Source: Chromatiaceae bacterium (lineage in GTDB: Bacteria; Pseudomonadota; Gammaproteobacteria; Chromatiales; Chromatiaceae). From it: DNA of 64,000 bases. The notes under the pieces are model-generated. The model was not told where the DNA came from, made no database searches, and saw only the letters and a list, made by a program, of their open reading frames with translations. The stretch is taken from assembly GCA_024235395.1 (NCBI GenBank), contig JACKMK010000003.1, forward strand, positions 620,001 through 684,000, read 5' to 3'. Below are positions 8,738-17,703 of the stretch, in pieces. Every line of letters begins with the position of its first letter. Position 1 is the first letter of the stretch. Both the position numbers and the translations under genes were made by a program.

Positions 8738-9187
8738 TCAGGCGGCGTGGCGCGCCTTCGCCACGCGCGCGGCCCGGGCGTCATCCGGCGAATAGGCCTC
8801 GCCGGACCAGAGCATTTCGTATGCGATCTCTTCGTTGCCGTTCTCGCACAGTTCCAGCACGCGGCGGAACAACGGCTGGAAGGTATCGCTGCGATGCGAC
8901 GCCTCGTGTTCGGCGAACGAACGCCAGAACGTCACGATCAGAGCCTCGCGGTCTTTCAATTCGTCGTCGACCGGTTTGCCGATCGTCGAGCCCTCGTTGG
9001 AGATCTGTCCGCTGTTCAGGGCTACGAAACCGCCAACGAAGCCGGTATCGGAGTGATACGTCTTCACGTTCTCGCACAGTTCGGCGACGCGTTCCTGCAG
9101 GTCGTCGACAGTGAACTGCTCGCGCAGGATCACACGGTTGACCGTCACCACACCGTTGTGGGGGAAATTGCTGATCAATCCATTCAT
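8738..9187 (-). CDS. Conserved hypothetical protein, ABM-like alpha/beta barrel
   Basis: A 149-residue soluble protein without signal peptide. The first half has alternating strands and a helix (VVTVNRVILREQF, then DLQERVAELCENVK). The second half, REALIVTFWRSFAEHEASHRS followed by FRRVLELCENGNEEIAYEML, has the strand-helix pattern and the F/W-S-x-x-x-H-x-x-S/H feature typical of antibiotic-biosynthesis-monooxygenase-like (ABM) dimeric barrels. Members serve as small monooxygenases, haem-degrading enzymes or stress proteins; no such activity is proved here. It is divergent from trkA, and on the same strand as the chemoreceptor gene downstream. Confidence 0.65.
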   Translation of the reverse strand: MNGLISNFPHNGVVTVNRVILREQFTVDDLQERVAELCENVKTYHSDTGFVGGFVALNSGQISNEGSTIGKPVDDELKDREALIVTFWRSFAEHEASHRSDTFQPLFRRVLELCENGNEEIAYEMLWSGEAYSPDDARAARVAKARHAA

Positions 9188-9367
9188 GATCTTCTCCGGT
9201 ATTTCAGTACATTCGAAATATCTGACAATAACGCTCGGGATTAGGTTCCCGGTGCGGCCCCTTCATTTGCCGGCACAATGCGTGTGAATTTGCGAACGCA
9301 ATAGCCCTGCACGAGCCATGGCACTAGAATTGCTGCCGACACACGGCATAAATAGAAATCGCACAAC

Positions 9368-10741
9368 GTGAAGATCATCATCCTGGGTGCCGGGCAGGTG
9401 GGTACCACCGTGGCCTACAACCTGTCCAACGAAGCCAACGACATCACCGTGGTGGACCAGGATCCGGGCCTGCTGCGCGATCTGCAGGACCGCCTCGATA
9501 TCCGTACGGTACAGGGCCAGGCCTCGCATCCCGGGGTGTTGCAGCGTGCCGGTGCCGACGATGCCGACATGATCATCGCGGTGACCAACAGCGACGAGAC
9601 CAACATGGTCGCCTGCCAGACCGCCTGGACGCTGTTCCACACACCGACCAAGATCGCGCGTGTGCGCGCCCCCGAATACCTGGCGCACCCTGCGCTGTTC
9701 AGCCAGGGTGCCTTGCCGATCGATGTGCTGATCAGCCCCGAACAGCTGGTCACCGACTACATCCTGCGCCTGATCGAGCACCCCGGCGCGTTGCAGGTGC
9801 TCGACTTTGCAGGCGGCCGCGTCCGCCTGGTGGCGGTGCGTGCCTACTATGGCGGGCCGCTGGTGGGACACGAGTTGCGTACGCTGAACGAGCACCTGCG
9901 CGGCGCCGAGGCACGGGTGGCGGCGATCTACCGCAAGGGACGGGCGATCCAGCCCGTTGGCAGTACGGTGATCGAGCCCGACGACGAGGTGTTCTTCCTT
10001 GCTGCGTCAAACAACATCCCGGCGGTTATGGCCGAACTGCGCAAGGCGGAAAAACCGTTCCGCCGCCTGATCTTCGCCGGCGGCGGCAACATCGGCCGGC
10101 GTCTCGCCTCGTCGCTGGAGAATGACTACCGGGTCAAGATCATCGAACACAACGAGGCGCAGGCGCGGCGGGTCTCCGAGGATCTGCATCACACGATCGT
10201 GCTGCAGGGCGATGCGGCGGACGAGGACCTGCTGCTGGAAGAGAACATCGAGGACACCGATGTATTCTGCGCGGTCACCAACGACGACGAGGCGAATATC
10301 CTGTCCGCGATGCTGGCCAAGCGCCTGGGCGCGCGCAAGGTGATGGCACTGATCAACCGTGCCGCCTATGTCGATCTTGTGCATTCGGGTACTGTCGATA
10401 TTGCGATCTCACCGCAACAGGCAACCATCGGCACGCTGTTGACCCACGTGCGGCGTGGCGACGTGGTCATGGTGCACTCGCTGCGCCGTGGCGCGGCCGA
10501 GGCGATCGAGGCGGTGGCGCATGGTGACCGCACCTCGTCGCGCGTCGTCGGCCGTGCGGTAGAGGACATCAAGCTGCCGGAAGGCACCAGCATCGGTGCC
10601 ATCGTGCGCGGTGACGAGGTCATCATTGCGCACCATGACACGGTGATCGAATCGGAGGACCATGTCATCCTGTTCCTTACCGACAAGCGACGAATCTCTG
10701 ATGTAGAGCGACTGTTCCAGGTCGGTATCACGTTTCTCTGA
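9368..10741 (+). CDS. trkA: Trk potassium uptake system regulatory subunit TrkA
   Basis: Cytoplasmic NAD-binding gating subunit of the Trk K+ transporter. The 457-residue protein is a tandem duplication: an RCK-N domain with IILGAGQVGTTVA at the start, a TrkA-C domain, then a second RCK-N with IFAGGGNIGRRLA near residue 237 and a second TrkA-C. GTG is the start. The gene is followed two bases later by the membrane subunit trkH, forming an operon. Confidence 0.96.
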   Translation: MKIIILGAGQVGTTVAYNLSNEANDITVVDQDPGLLRDLQDRLDIRTVQGQASHPGVLQRAGADDADMIIAVTNSDETNMVACQTAWTLFHTPTKIARVRAPEYLAHPALFSQGALPIDVLISPEQLVTDYILRLIEHPGALQVLDFAGGRVRLVAVRAYYGGPLVGHELRTLNEHLRGAEARVAAIYRKGRAIQPVGSTVIEPDDEVFFLAASNNIPAVMAELRKAEKPFRRLIFAGGGNIGRRLASSLENDYRVKIIEHNEAQARRVSEDLHHTIVLQGDAADEDLLLEENIEDTDVFCAVTNDDEANILSAMLAKRLGARKVMALINRAAYVDLVHSGTVDIAISPQQATIGTLLTHVRRGDVVMVHSLRRGAAEAIEAVAHGDRTSSRVVGRAVEDIKLPEGTSIGAIVRGDEVIIAHHDTVIESEDHVILFLTDKRRISDVERLFQVGITFL

Positions 10742-10743
10742 TC

Positions 10744-12198
10744 ATGATGTCGCTCGCTGCCGTTCAGCGCATTCTCGGGCTGTTGCTGACCGTGTTCAGT
10801 TTTACCCTGATGCCGCCGTTCATCGTCGCTCTGATGGCACAGGATGGTGCCGCTGTCGCATTCGCCAGCGCCTTCGCCCTGACCCTGGGTGTCGGCATCA
10901 TCAGCTGGCTGCCGGTGCGACGGGTGCGCCGCGAGCTGCGTCTGCGTGACGGTTTCATCGTCGTGGTAATGTTCTGGTTCGTGCTGTCGGCGATCGGCGC
11001 ACTGCCGTTCATCCTCGCCGAACACCCTCACCTGTCGCTGACCGATGCGATGTTCGAGTCGGTATCCGGGTTGACGACCACGGGTGCGACCGTGATCACC
11101 AATCTCGAAGAGCTGCCGTTGTCGATCCTGTATTACCGCCAGCAGCTGCAGTGGCTGGGAGGCATGGGCATCATCGTGTTGGCGGTGGCGGTACTGCCGA
11201 TGCTCGGCATCGGTGGTATGCAGCTGTATCGCGCCGAGACCCCGGGTCCGATGAAGGACAACAAGCTCACGCCGCGCATCACCGAGACCGCGAAGGCACT
11301 GTGGTATATCTACCTCGGCCTGACGATCGCCTGCGGGTTCGCCTATTGGCTGGCCGGCATGAGTGTGTTCGACGCCGTCGGCCACGCATTTTCGACAGTG
11401 GCGATCGGGGGCTTTTCGACCCACGATGCCAGCATGGGCTATTTCAACAGCCCCCTGATCGATATGATCGCGGTGGTGTTCATGTTTCTGGCCGGGATCA
11501 ATTTCTCGCTGCATTTCATCGCCTTCCGGCACCGCAGCGTGTCCGGTTACTGGCACGACTCGGAGTTCCGTTTTTACCTCTTCCTGATCACCCTGGTCAG
11601 TACCCTGACGGTCCTGGGTCTGTATTTCACCGAGACCTACGACCGCTGGCAGGATGCCCTGATCAACGGACTTTTTCAGGCGGTGTCGATCGGCACCACT
11701 GCCGGTTTCACCACCGCGGAGTTCTACAACTGGCCCGGTTTCATCGCAATCCTGTTGTTGTTTTCCAGTTTCGTTGGCGGCTGTGCCGGATCCACCGGCG
11801 GTGGCATCAAGGTGATCCGCCTGCTGCTGCTGGTCAAACAGGGGCTGCGTGAGATCACCCGCCTGGTGCATCCGAGCGCGCACATTCCGGTGCGTGTGGG
11901 GACGAAGAATGTGGATTCGCGCGTGGTGGAGGCGGTATGGGGTTTCTTTGCCCTCTATGTCGCCAGTTTCACCGCGATGTACCTGGCCCTGGCGACCACC
12001 GGCCTGGACCTGATGACCGCGTTCAGTGCAGTGGCGGCGAGTATCAATAACCTCGGCCCCGGGCTCGGTGGCGTGGGTGCGCATTACGCGGAGATGCATG
12101 ACCCTGGCAAGTGGATCCTGTGTTTCGCGATGCTGCTCGGTCGTCTCGAGATCTTTACGCTGCTGGTGTTGCTGACCCCGGCGTTCTGGCGCCGCTGA
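10744..12198 (+). CDS. trkH: Trk potassium transporter membrane subunit TrkH
   Basis: A 484-residue K+ translocating subunit with about ten membrane helices in four M1-P-M2-like repeats. The selectivity-filter loops are visible as SGLTTTGATV, STVAIGGFSTHD, SIGTTAGFTTA and the final SINNLGPGLGGVG. SFVGGCAGSTGGGIKV is a family hallmark. It partners TrkA encoded just upstream. Confidence 0.96.
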   Translation: MMSLAAVQRILGLLLTVFSFTLMPPFIVALMAQDGAAVAFASAFALTLGVGIISWLPVRRVRRELRLRDGFIVVVMFWFVLSAIGALPFILAEHPHLSLTDAMFESVSGLTTTGATVITNLEELPLSILYYRQQLQWLGGMGIIVLAVAVLPMLGIGGMQLYRAETPGPMKDNKLTPRITETAKALWYIYLGLTIACGFAYWLAGMSVFDAVGHAFSTVAIGGFSTHDASMGYFNSPLIDMIAVVFMFLAGINFSLHFIAFRHRSVSGYWHDSEFRFYLFLITLVSTLTVLGLYFTETYDRWQDALINGLFQAVSIGTTAGFTTAEFYNWPGFIAILLLFSSFVGGCAGSTGGGIKVIRLLLLVKQGLREITRLVHPSAHIPVRVGTKNVDSRVVEAVWGFFALYVASFTAMYLALATTGLDLMTAFSAVAASINNLGPGLGGVGAHYAEMHDPGKWILCFAMLLGRLEIFTLLVLLTPAFWRR

Positions 12199-12516
12199 GC
12201 GGAGACCGGGGCGAGCTTCACCGCCATCCCGTCGGCCGGTTCCCACGCAGATCCCGAGAGTGCCGGCCGGGTCACGCCGCGCCTGCGTACAGCATGTTAG
12301 AGCGCAACTGGGATTCGCGTTCCCGGCCGATCGTCGTCGGTCTTGGCGCGGACCGGTCCAGGGGGAACCCTGGTCCGCAATCCGGGTCTGACCTGGGCGG
12401 CGAATTGCGAATCCTTCTGGCGCACGCCGAAACGGTGATTTAAAGTCTCGGGCCGAGATTTCGGCGGAACTGTGTGCGTCCCGGGATCGACCATCAACGC
12501 ATTTTGGAGAAGATTA
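12199..12516 (+). other. Intergenic region between trkH and the cytochrome gene
   Basis: A 318-base stretch with no convincing gene. It holds a stem-loop at 12348-12378 and, close to its right end, the ribosome site GGAG at 12506-12509 for the cytochrome gene. A promoter for the cytochrome is expected here but I see no strong -35/-10 pair. Confidence 0.5.
12348..12378 (+). terminator. Interrupted stem-loop downstream of trkAH
   Basis: GCGGACC at 12348-12354 pairs with GGTCCGC at 12372-12378. An inner AGGG/CCCT stem has a GGAA loop, and there is a five-base bulge. There is no T run after it, so it may be a weak or factor-dependent terminator. Confidence 0.35.
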
Positions 12517-12834
12517 GTGAAAAAACTCTTTAAAATCGGCCTGTTGGCCTCGGCTACCGTACTCGCCGGCACCGCAGTGGCCGACGAAAACCTGGCGATG
12601 AAGAGCGGCTGCCTCGCCTGTCACAAGGTCGATGTCAAGTTGGTCGGTCCTGCCTACCATGACATCGCGGCCAAGTACAAAGGCCAGGCCGACGCCCAGG
12701 CGGTGCTGACCGAGGCGGTGCTCAAGGGCAGCGTCAACAAGTGGGGCCCGGTACCGATGCCGCCGAAAGGTGGCCGCGCCGACGTCAGCGACGAGGACGT
12801 GGGCAAGATCGTCGCCTGGATCCTGACCCTCTGA
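12517..12834 (+). CDS. Class I cytochrome c (c8/c551-like), periplasmic
   Basis: A 105-residue monohaem cytochrome. The GTG at 12517 has GGAG about 7 bases upstream and gives a clean signal peptide (VKKLFKIGLLASATVLAG, cleaved after AVA). The mature protein has the haem-binding motif CLACH and a C-terminal methionine ligand region GPVPMPPKGG, as in small electron carriers of the cytochrome c551/c8 type that feed oxidases or denitrification enzymes. It is a single gene, followed by a perfect hairpin. Confidence 0.92.
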   Translation: MKKLFKIGLLASATVLAGTAVADENLAMKSGCLACHKVDVKLVGPAYHDIAAKYKGQADAQAVLTEAVLKGSVNKWGPVPMPPKGGRADVSDEDVGKIVAWILTL

Positions 12835-12841
12835 TCCAGTT

Positions 12842-12871
12842 GCGGATCGTCGGCATTCGCCGACGATCCGC
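12842..12871 (+). terminator. Perfect 13-bp stem-loop after cytochrome c gene
   Basis: GCGGATCGTCGGC (12842-12854) and its exact complement GCCGACGATCCGC (12859-12871) flank the loop ATTC. It begins eight bases after the stop codon. No T tract follows, but position and stability suggest transcription termination or mRNA 3'-end protection. Confidence 0.65.
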
Positions 12872-13124
12872 GTCGGCCGCACCGGCCGGTTTCTCCTCCC
12901 GGTTCGCCCATCGCGCGCGGACCCTTCTCGCGGTGCCTCGTCCAGGCAACATCGCCGCGTGTGCTATTTTCCATAGACGAACAAGAAGAACGCCACTTGC
13001 CGAGCCCTCGTGCACAGGGAGTGTTGTGTTGGCCGGACGCGCCGCGCCGGAACCCGATCCCGCGTCTGCGTGGAGGTGTTTTCCCTCGACAACACAATAA
13101 CTTACCTGAGAGAGGATGACTGTC

Positions 13125-14177
13125 ATGGAGCTCGCCAACCTGATTACCGCCCCCGTGGCCGGCCTCTGCCTGTTGCTGGCCGCGATCGCCGCCTGGATCG
13201 GCTACGCACTCGGTCGTTCGAATGAAAACCAGCGCAAACAGGCGGCGCTGGCCGATGCTGCGACCGCGTCGCAGAACGCCCTGGAGGCGCTGCAGCACGA
13301 AACCCAGGAAAAGCTCGAGGTGCTGAACAAGGCCAATGCGCACGAGATGGAGAAGGCCAAGCAGGCCGGTGCCCAGCAGGTCGACCGTCTGAACCAGGCC
13401 CACCAGACACTGGTCGAGTCCATCCGCGCCACCCACGCCACCGAGGTGGAGCGCCTGACCACGGAACACAGCGGACTGCTGGATCGGCTGAATGCCGCGA
13501 ACAACGCGAGCATCGCCGCACTGGAACGGCGGCGCGAGCAGGAGATCCAGCAACTGAAGGCCGAAGGCACGGCCGCACTTTCGGCGCTGAAGGAAGAGCA
13601 CCAGGCGGCGTTGCAGCAATTCAAGGCGGAGCACCAGGCCGCATTGCAGACACTGCGCGACGAGCATACGCGTCAGATCGACGAACTCGACCGCCGTCGT
13701 GTCAGCGAAACCGCCGACCGCGACGCGCGGATCGCGGCCGTGGAACAGCAGCACCAGGCGCTCAATGCGACCCTCGGAGAGCGCGACCGGGCGCTGGCCG
13801 ATCTGAAAGAGGTCGTCAAGGAGGCCAAGCTGAAGAATATGTTCTCGGTGTCGAAATCGGGCGAAAAACTGATACGGGTGGTGCGTAGCGTGCAGGAGCT
13901 CGCCAGCGAGCTGGACGAGACCTCGCGCACGGTCACCGATGGCGAATATTCGTTCTTCGATCAGATCAAGGACCAACGAGACCGCGAGACCGTGCTCAGC
14001 CTCGCCGGCAGCAGTCAGACGGCGAGCGCGGCGGACGCAGGGGATGACGTGGATGGCGAGGTCGGCGACGCGCCGCTGGCCGACGACGCGGTGGAGCCGC
14101 AGGCGGATGCGGACGGCTTCGGGGCCTGGATGGAGTCCGGCGACGAGGCCGGCGAAGGGCGCAAGGCCCCGCACTGA
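13125..14177 (+). CDS. Membrane-anchored coiled-coil protein of unknown function
   Basis: A 350-residue protein with one N-terminal membrane helix (about 5-26, ending YALGRSNENQRKQ). A very long charged coiled coil follows to about residue 225, rich in EEHQAAL / EHTRQI-type heptads. Then comes a better-defined segment, KLKNMFSVSKSGEKLIRVVRSVQELASELD, and an acidic, disordered tail. The ATG at 13125 sits at proper distance from GAGAGAGG; an ATG at 13116 abuts that site and is less likely. The architecture recalls RmuC-like or cell-envelope scaffold proteins, but I do not recognise the family. It precedes polA by 77 bases on the same strand. Confidence 0.7.
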   Translation: MELANLITAPVAGLCLLLAAIAAWIGYALGRSNENQRKQAALADAATASQNALEALQHETQEKLEVLNKANAHEMEKAKQAGAQQVDRLNQAHQTLVESIRATHATEVERLTTEHSGLLDRLNAANNASIAALERRREQEIQQLKAEGTAALSALKEEHQAALQQFKAEHQAALQTLRDEHTRQIDELDRRRVSETADRDARIAAVEQQHQALNATLGERDRALADLKEVVKEAKLKNMFSVSKSGEKLIRVVRSVQELASELDETSRTVTDGEYSFFDQIKDQRDRETVLSLAGSSQTASAADAGDDVDGEVGDAPLADDAVEPQADADGFGAWMESGDEAGEGRKAPH

Positions 14178-14254
14178 GTTTGGCGTACTCGTCGCGCGCT
14201 GAGGTCGCGCGGCGAGCGCACCGCCGCGGCACGTGGACGTAGTATCCTGCGCCG

Positions 14255-16963
14255 ATGGCAAATGCTCCCCCGTTCATCCTGGTCGACGGCTCTTCCTACC
14301 TGTTTCGGGCCTTCCACGCGTTGCCGCCACTGACCAACTCGCAGGGCGAGCCGACCGGCGCCACCGTCGGTGTGATCAACATGCTGCGCAAGTTGATCGC
14401 CGACTATCAGCCCACGCACATCGCGGTGGTGTTCGATGCCCCGGGCAAGACCTTCCGCGACGCGCTGTATCCGGAATACAAGGCCCACCGCCCGCCGATG
14501 CCCGAAGAGCTGCGTGTGCAGATCGAACCGACGCTCGACATCATCCGCGCCATGGGCCTGCCGCTGTTGATCGTCGACGGCGTCGAGGCCGATGACGTGA
14601 TCGGGACCCTGGCGCAGCAGGCGACCGAACAGGGCGTCGACACGCTGGTCTCGACCGGCGACAAGGACATGGCGCAGCTGGTGAACGCGCATGTCACGCT
14701 GATCAACACGATGACCGACACGGTCACCGACGAATCCGGGGTGATGGCCAAGTTCGGCGTGCGGCCTGACCAGATCATCGACTTCCTCGCATTGACCGGC
14801 GACAGCGTCGACAACATCCCGGGTGTCCCCAAATGCGGGCCCAAGACTGCCGCCAAATGGCTGGGCGAATTCGACACGTTGGACAACCTGATGGCGCACG
14901 CCGACGAGGTGAAGGGCAAGATCGGCGAGAGCCTGCGTGCCAGCCTCGATTTCCTGCCGCTGTCGCGGGCCCTGACGACCATCAAGACGGACGTCGCCTT
15001 GGATCTCGGCCCTGCCGACCTGGCACCACAGGCTGCCGACCAGGCGGTATTGCGCCGCCAGTACGAGCGGCTCGAATCGCGTCGCCTGTTGGCCAGCCTC
15101 GACGCCGCCGCCGAACAGGATGACGCCGGGCCGTCCAGCCCAGAGCCGACCGCGGACTACACGACGGTGCTCGACCAGGCCGTCTTGGACGAATGGCTGC
15201 GACGCCTCGGCGAGGCCGAGTTGATCAGCTTCGACACCGAAACCACCAGCCTCGACTACATGCAGGCACGCATCGTCGGCGTCTCGTTCGCGGTCGAAGC
15301 CGGCGAGGCCGCCTACCTGCCCCTGGCACACAGCTACCCGGGCGCACCCGATCAACTCGATCGCGACCGGGCGCTGGATGCATTGAAGCCGTTGCTCGAA
15401 GACCCCGGTCGCCGGAAGGTCGGGCAGAACCTGAAGTACGACATGAGCGTGCTGGCCAACCATGGCATCGCGCTGCGCGGTATCACCTTCGACACGATGC
15501 TGGAGTCTTACGTACTCAACGCGGGCACCGGAAGGCACGACATGGACACCCTGGCCGAGCGTCACCTCGGCCACAAGACGATCCACTTCGAGGACATCGC
15601 CGGCAAGGGCGCAAAACAGCTCACCTTCGATCAGATCGAGATCGAGCAGGCGGGACCCTATGCCGCCGAAGACGCCGATATCACGCTGCAGCTGCACCAG
15701 GTTTTGTGGCCGCAGGTCGAACAGATCGCCTCGCTGCGCAAGGTGCTGACCGAGATCGAGGTGCCTCTGGTCAGCGTGCTGTCGCGCATGGAGCGCACCG
15801 GGGTGCGCCTGGACGGCAAGATGCTGGCCCGGCAGAGCGCCCAGCTGGCAAAGCAGATGCATGAACTCGAGCAGCGCGCCTACGAGATCGCCGGTCACAG
15901 TTTCAACATGGGGTCACCAAAACAGATCGGGCAGATCTTCTTCGAGGAACTCGAACTGCCGGTGATCGCAAAGACGCCCAAGGGTGCGCCTTCGACCGCC
16001 GAGTCGGTGTTGCAGGAACTCGCCGAGCAGGGTCATGAGCTGCCGCGGGTGATCCTGGAGCACCGTGGCCTGGCCAAGCTCAAGTCGACCTACACAGACA
16101 AGCTGCCGGAACTGGTGAATCCGCATACCGGCCGCCTGCACACCAGCTACCATCAGGCGGTCGCGGCGACCGGTCGGCTCAGCTCGTCGGATCCGAATCT
16201 GCAGAACATCCCGGTGCGTAGCGAAGAGGGGCGGCGTATACGCCAGGCATTCGTGCCCGATCCGGGCTGGCGCATGCTCGCCGCGGACTACTCGCAGATC
16301 GAGCTGCGCATCATGGCCCACCTGTCGGGCGACGAGGGACTGCTCGAGGCCTTTGCCGCCGGTGAGGACATCCATCGCGCGACGGCCGCCGAGGTGTTCG
16401 GTGCCGACAGTCCGGAGGCGGTCACCAGCGAGCAGCGTCGCTCGGCCAAGGCGATCAATTTCGGTCTGATCTACGGGATGTCGGCGTTCGGCCTGGCGCG
16501 CCAACTCGGCATCGAGCGCAGCGCGGCACAGGAATACGTCGATCTGTATTTCGCGCGTTACCCGGGGGTCAAGGCGTTCATGGAAGGCACCCGCGAACAG
16601 GCCCGCGCGCAGGGGTTCGTCGAGACGCTGTTCGGTCGCCGCCTGTACCTGCCGGAAATCAATGCGCGCAACCAGCAGATCCGCGCGGCGGCCGAGCGCA
16701 CCGCGATCAATGCGCCGATGCAGGGCACCGCGGCCGACATCATCAAGCGGGCGATGCTGGCGGTGGACGACTGGATCGTGCACGACCGGCCTGCGGTGCG
16801 CATGCTGATGCAGGTACACGATGAGCTGGTGTTCGAGGTCGAGCGGGAGGCGTTGGAGTCCGCCGGCCAGAAGATCCGCTCGTTGATGGAGGGCGCGGCG
16901 AAACTGGCGGTGCCCTTGGTGGTCGATGTCGGGATCGGTGACAACTGGGACCAGGCGCACTGA
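14255..16963 (+). CDS. polA: DNA polymerase I
   Basis: A 902-residue three-domain repair and replication polymerase. The 5' nuclease domain (about 1-290) starts ILVDGSSYLFRAFHALPP and has VSTGDKDMAQLV. The 3'-5' proofreading domain appears intact, with D and E in ISFDTETTSLD, NLKYDMSVL, and YAAEDAD. The polymerase domain has motif A DYSQIELRIMAHLSGD, motif B RRSAKAINFGLIYGMSAFG (phenylalanine in the O helix) and motif C MQVHDELVFEVE. Length is as in the family. Confidence 0.98.
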   Translation: MANAPPFILVDGSSYLFRAFHALPPLTNSQGEPTGATVGVINMLRKLIADYQPTHIAVVFDAPGKTFRDALYPEYKAHRPPMPEELRVQIEPTLDIIRAMGLPLLIVDGVEADDVIGTLAQQATEQGVDTLVSTGDKDMAQLVNAHVTLINTMTDTVTDESGVMAKFGVRPDQIIDFLALTGDSVDNIPGVPKCGPKTAAKWLGEFDTLDNLMAHADEVKGKIGESLRASLDFLPLSRALTTIKTDVALDLGPADLAPQAADQAVLRRQYERLESRRLLASLDAAAEQDDAGPSSPEPTADYTTVLDQAVLDEWLRRLGEAELISFDTETTSLDYMQARIVGVSFAVEAGEAAYLPLAHSYPGAPDQLDRDRALDALKPLLEDPGRRKVGQNLKYDMSVLANHGIALRGITFDTMLESYVLNAGTGRHDMDTLAERHLGHKTIHFEDIAGKGAKQLTFDQIEIEQAGPYAAEDADITLQLHQVLWPQVEQIASLRKVLTEIEVPLVSVLSRMERTGVRLDGKMLARQSAQLAKQMHELEQRAYEIAGHSFNMGSPKQIGQIFFEELELPVIAKTPKGAPSTAESVLQELAEQGHELPRVILEHRGLAKLKSTYTDKLPELVNPHTGRLHTSYHQAVAATGRLSSSDPNLQNIPVRSEEGRRIRQAFVPDPGWRMLAADYSQIELRIMAHLSGDEGLLEAFAAGEDIHRATAAEVFGADSPEAVTSEQRRSAKAINFGLIYGMSAFGLARQLGIERSAAQEYVDLYFARYPGVKAFMEGTREQARAQGFVETLFGRRLYLPEINARNQQIRAAAERTAINAPMQGTAADIIKRAMLAVDDWIVHDRPAVRMLMQVHDELVFEVEREALESAGQKIRSLMEGAAKLAVPLVVDVGIGDNWDQAH

Positions 16964-17009
16964 CGTCTGCGTGCCGCGCGTCCCGCCTGGTCGGTCCGGC
17001 GCAGGAAAG

Positions 17010-17035
17010 AACGCCACGCACGGCCGCGTGGCGTT
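17010..17035. terminator. Stem-loop between polA and the convergent cysteine-rich gene
   Basis: AACGCCACGC (17010-17019) pairs exactly with GCGTGGCGTT (17026-17035) around a six-base loop. It lies 47 bases after the polA stop and 51 bases before the end of the gene on the opposite strand, so it may terminate both. Confidence 0.6.
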
Positions 17036-17085
17036 CCGGTGCCGACCGTCCCCCCCGGGTGCCGGCGGTCAGTCGTGACCGGGCG

Positions 17086-17466
17086 CTACTTGGCCGCGCC
17101 GCACTTCTTCGCCTCGCCGCACTTGCCCTCGAGCATCTTGGCGCAGGTCTCCTTCAGTTCGGCGCCGCATTTGCCTGAGGCGCATTTGCCGGCACCGCAG
17201 AAACCGCTGCGCACCTTTTCAGCGCACATCGACTTCAGTTCCGCCTTCCGCTCGGTCGACATGCCGCCGCATTTGCTGGCGTCGGGCGCACCTTTGCACT
17301 TACCGGTCTGACATTTGCCAGCCGCGCACTTGAGGGAATCGGCGGCCAGCTGAATCCCCGCCGACTGCGCAACCGAGAACGGGTTTTCGGCGGCGCCTGC
17401 CGCCGAGATGCCTAGCGCCAGGGCGCCGAACAACAGTGCGAACAGCGAATGGAATAGTTTGTTCAT
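17086..17466 (-). CDS. HvfA-like cysteine-rich secreted peptide precursor (putative RiPP metallophore)
   Basis: A 126-residue exported protein. The ATG at 17466 has AGGA upstream and gives a signal peptide (MNKLFHSLFALLFGALALG, cleaved near AAGAA). The mature part begins ENPFS and holds eleven cysteines, mostly in G-K-C triplets, including GAGKCASGKCGA and a C-terminal EGKCGEAKKCG. The ENPF start after the signal peptide and the EGKCG motif are features I associate with HvfA/bufferin-type precursors, whose cysteines are converted to oxazolone/thioamide by a DUF692 (MNIO) enzyme for copper binding. No DUF692 or DUF2063 gene is in the window. It shares GFCGAGKCA with the divergent lipoprotein gene, so the two are paralogues. 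Confidence 0.6.
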   Translation of the reverse strand: MNKLFHSLFALLFGALALGISAAGAAENPFSVAQSAGIQLAADSLKCAAGKCQTGKCKGAPDASKCGGMSTERKAELKSMCAEKVRSGFCGAGKCASGKCGAELKETCAKMLEGKCGEAKKCGAAK

Positions 17467-17600
17467 TTCGGGTGTTTCCTCTTTCGGGGACCAGATAAAA
17501 GGTTGCTCCGCGCGCACTACCCCGCTGTCGGGACGGAGTGCTTCAAATTGTAGGCTATTGCAATTGATTGTCGAGAGCTAAACTAAATCACAATAACAAC

Positions 17601-17619
17601 GCCTATGATTCTCATTTTA
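17601..17619. promoter_or_regulatory. Fur-box-like site between two cysteine-rich genes
   Basis: The 19 bases GCCTATGATTCTCATTTTA match the classical Fur consensus at 12 of 19 positions by my alignment, with the core ATGATTCTCATT intact. They overlap an inverted repeat GATTCT-N8-AGAATC (17607-17626). The site lies in the 237-base gap between divergent cysteine-rich genes, where it could control both. Binding is inferred only. Confidence 0.4.
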
Positions 17620-17703
17620 TAGAATCGACCGCCACGCCCGAATCGCGAGGGCTCTGGCCCGATTCGAACCCGCGATCGCATTTCTCAGAGGAGAGGCCAC
17701 AAG

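Noticed and set aside
7051..9114. 687-codon plus-strand reading frame opposite the chemoreceptor
   Set aside because: It is antisense to the well-supported MCP and ABM-like genes, with arginine/glycine/leucine-skewed composition typical of high-GC shadow frames.
10366..12246. 626-codon minus-strand frame opposite trkH
   Set aside because: Antisense to trkH; no domain or ribosome site, and histidine/glutamine-rich translation typical of a shadow frame.
17655..17680. tRNA-like GGTTCGAATC sequence on the minus strand
   Set aside because: The T-arm-like string has no matching stem, no anticodon arm and no acceptor stem, so it is not a tRNA; a remnant attachment site cannot be shown.
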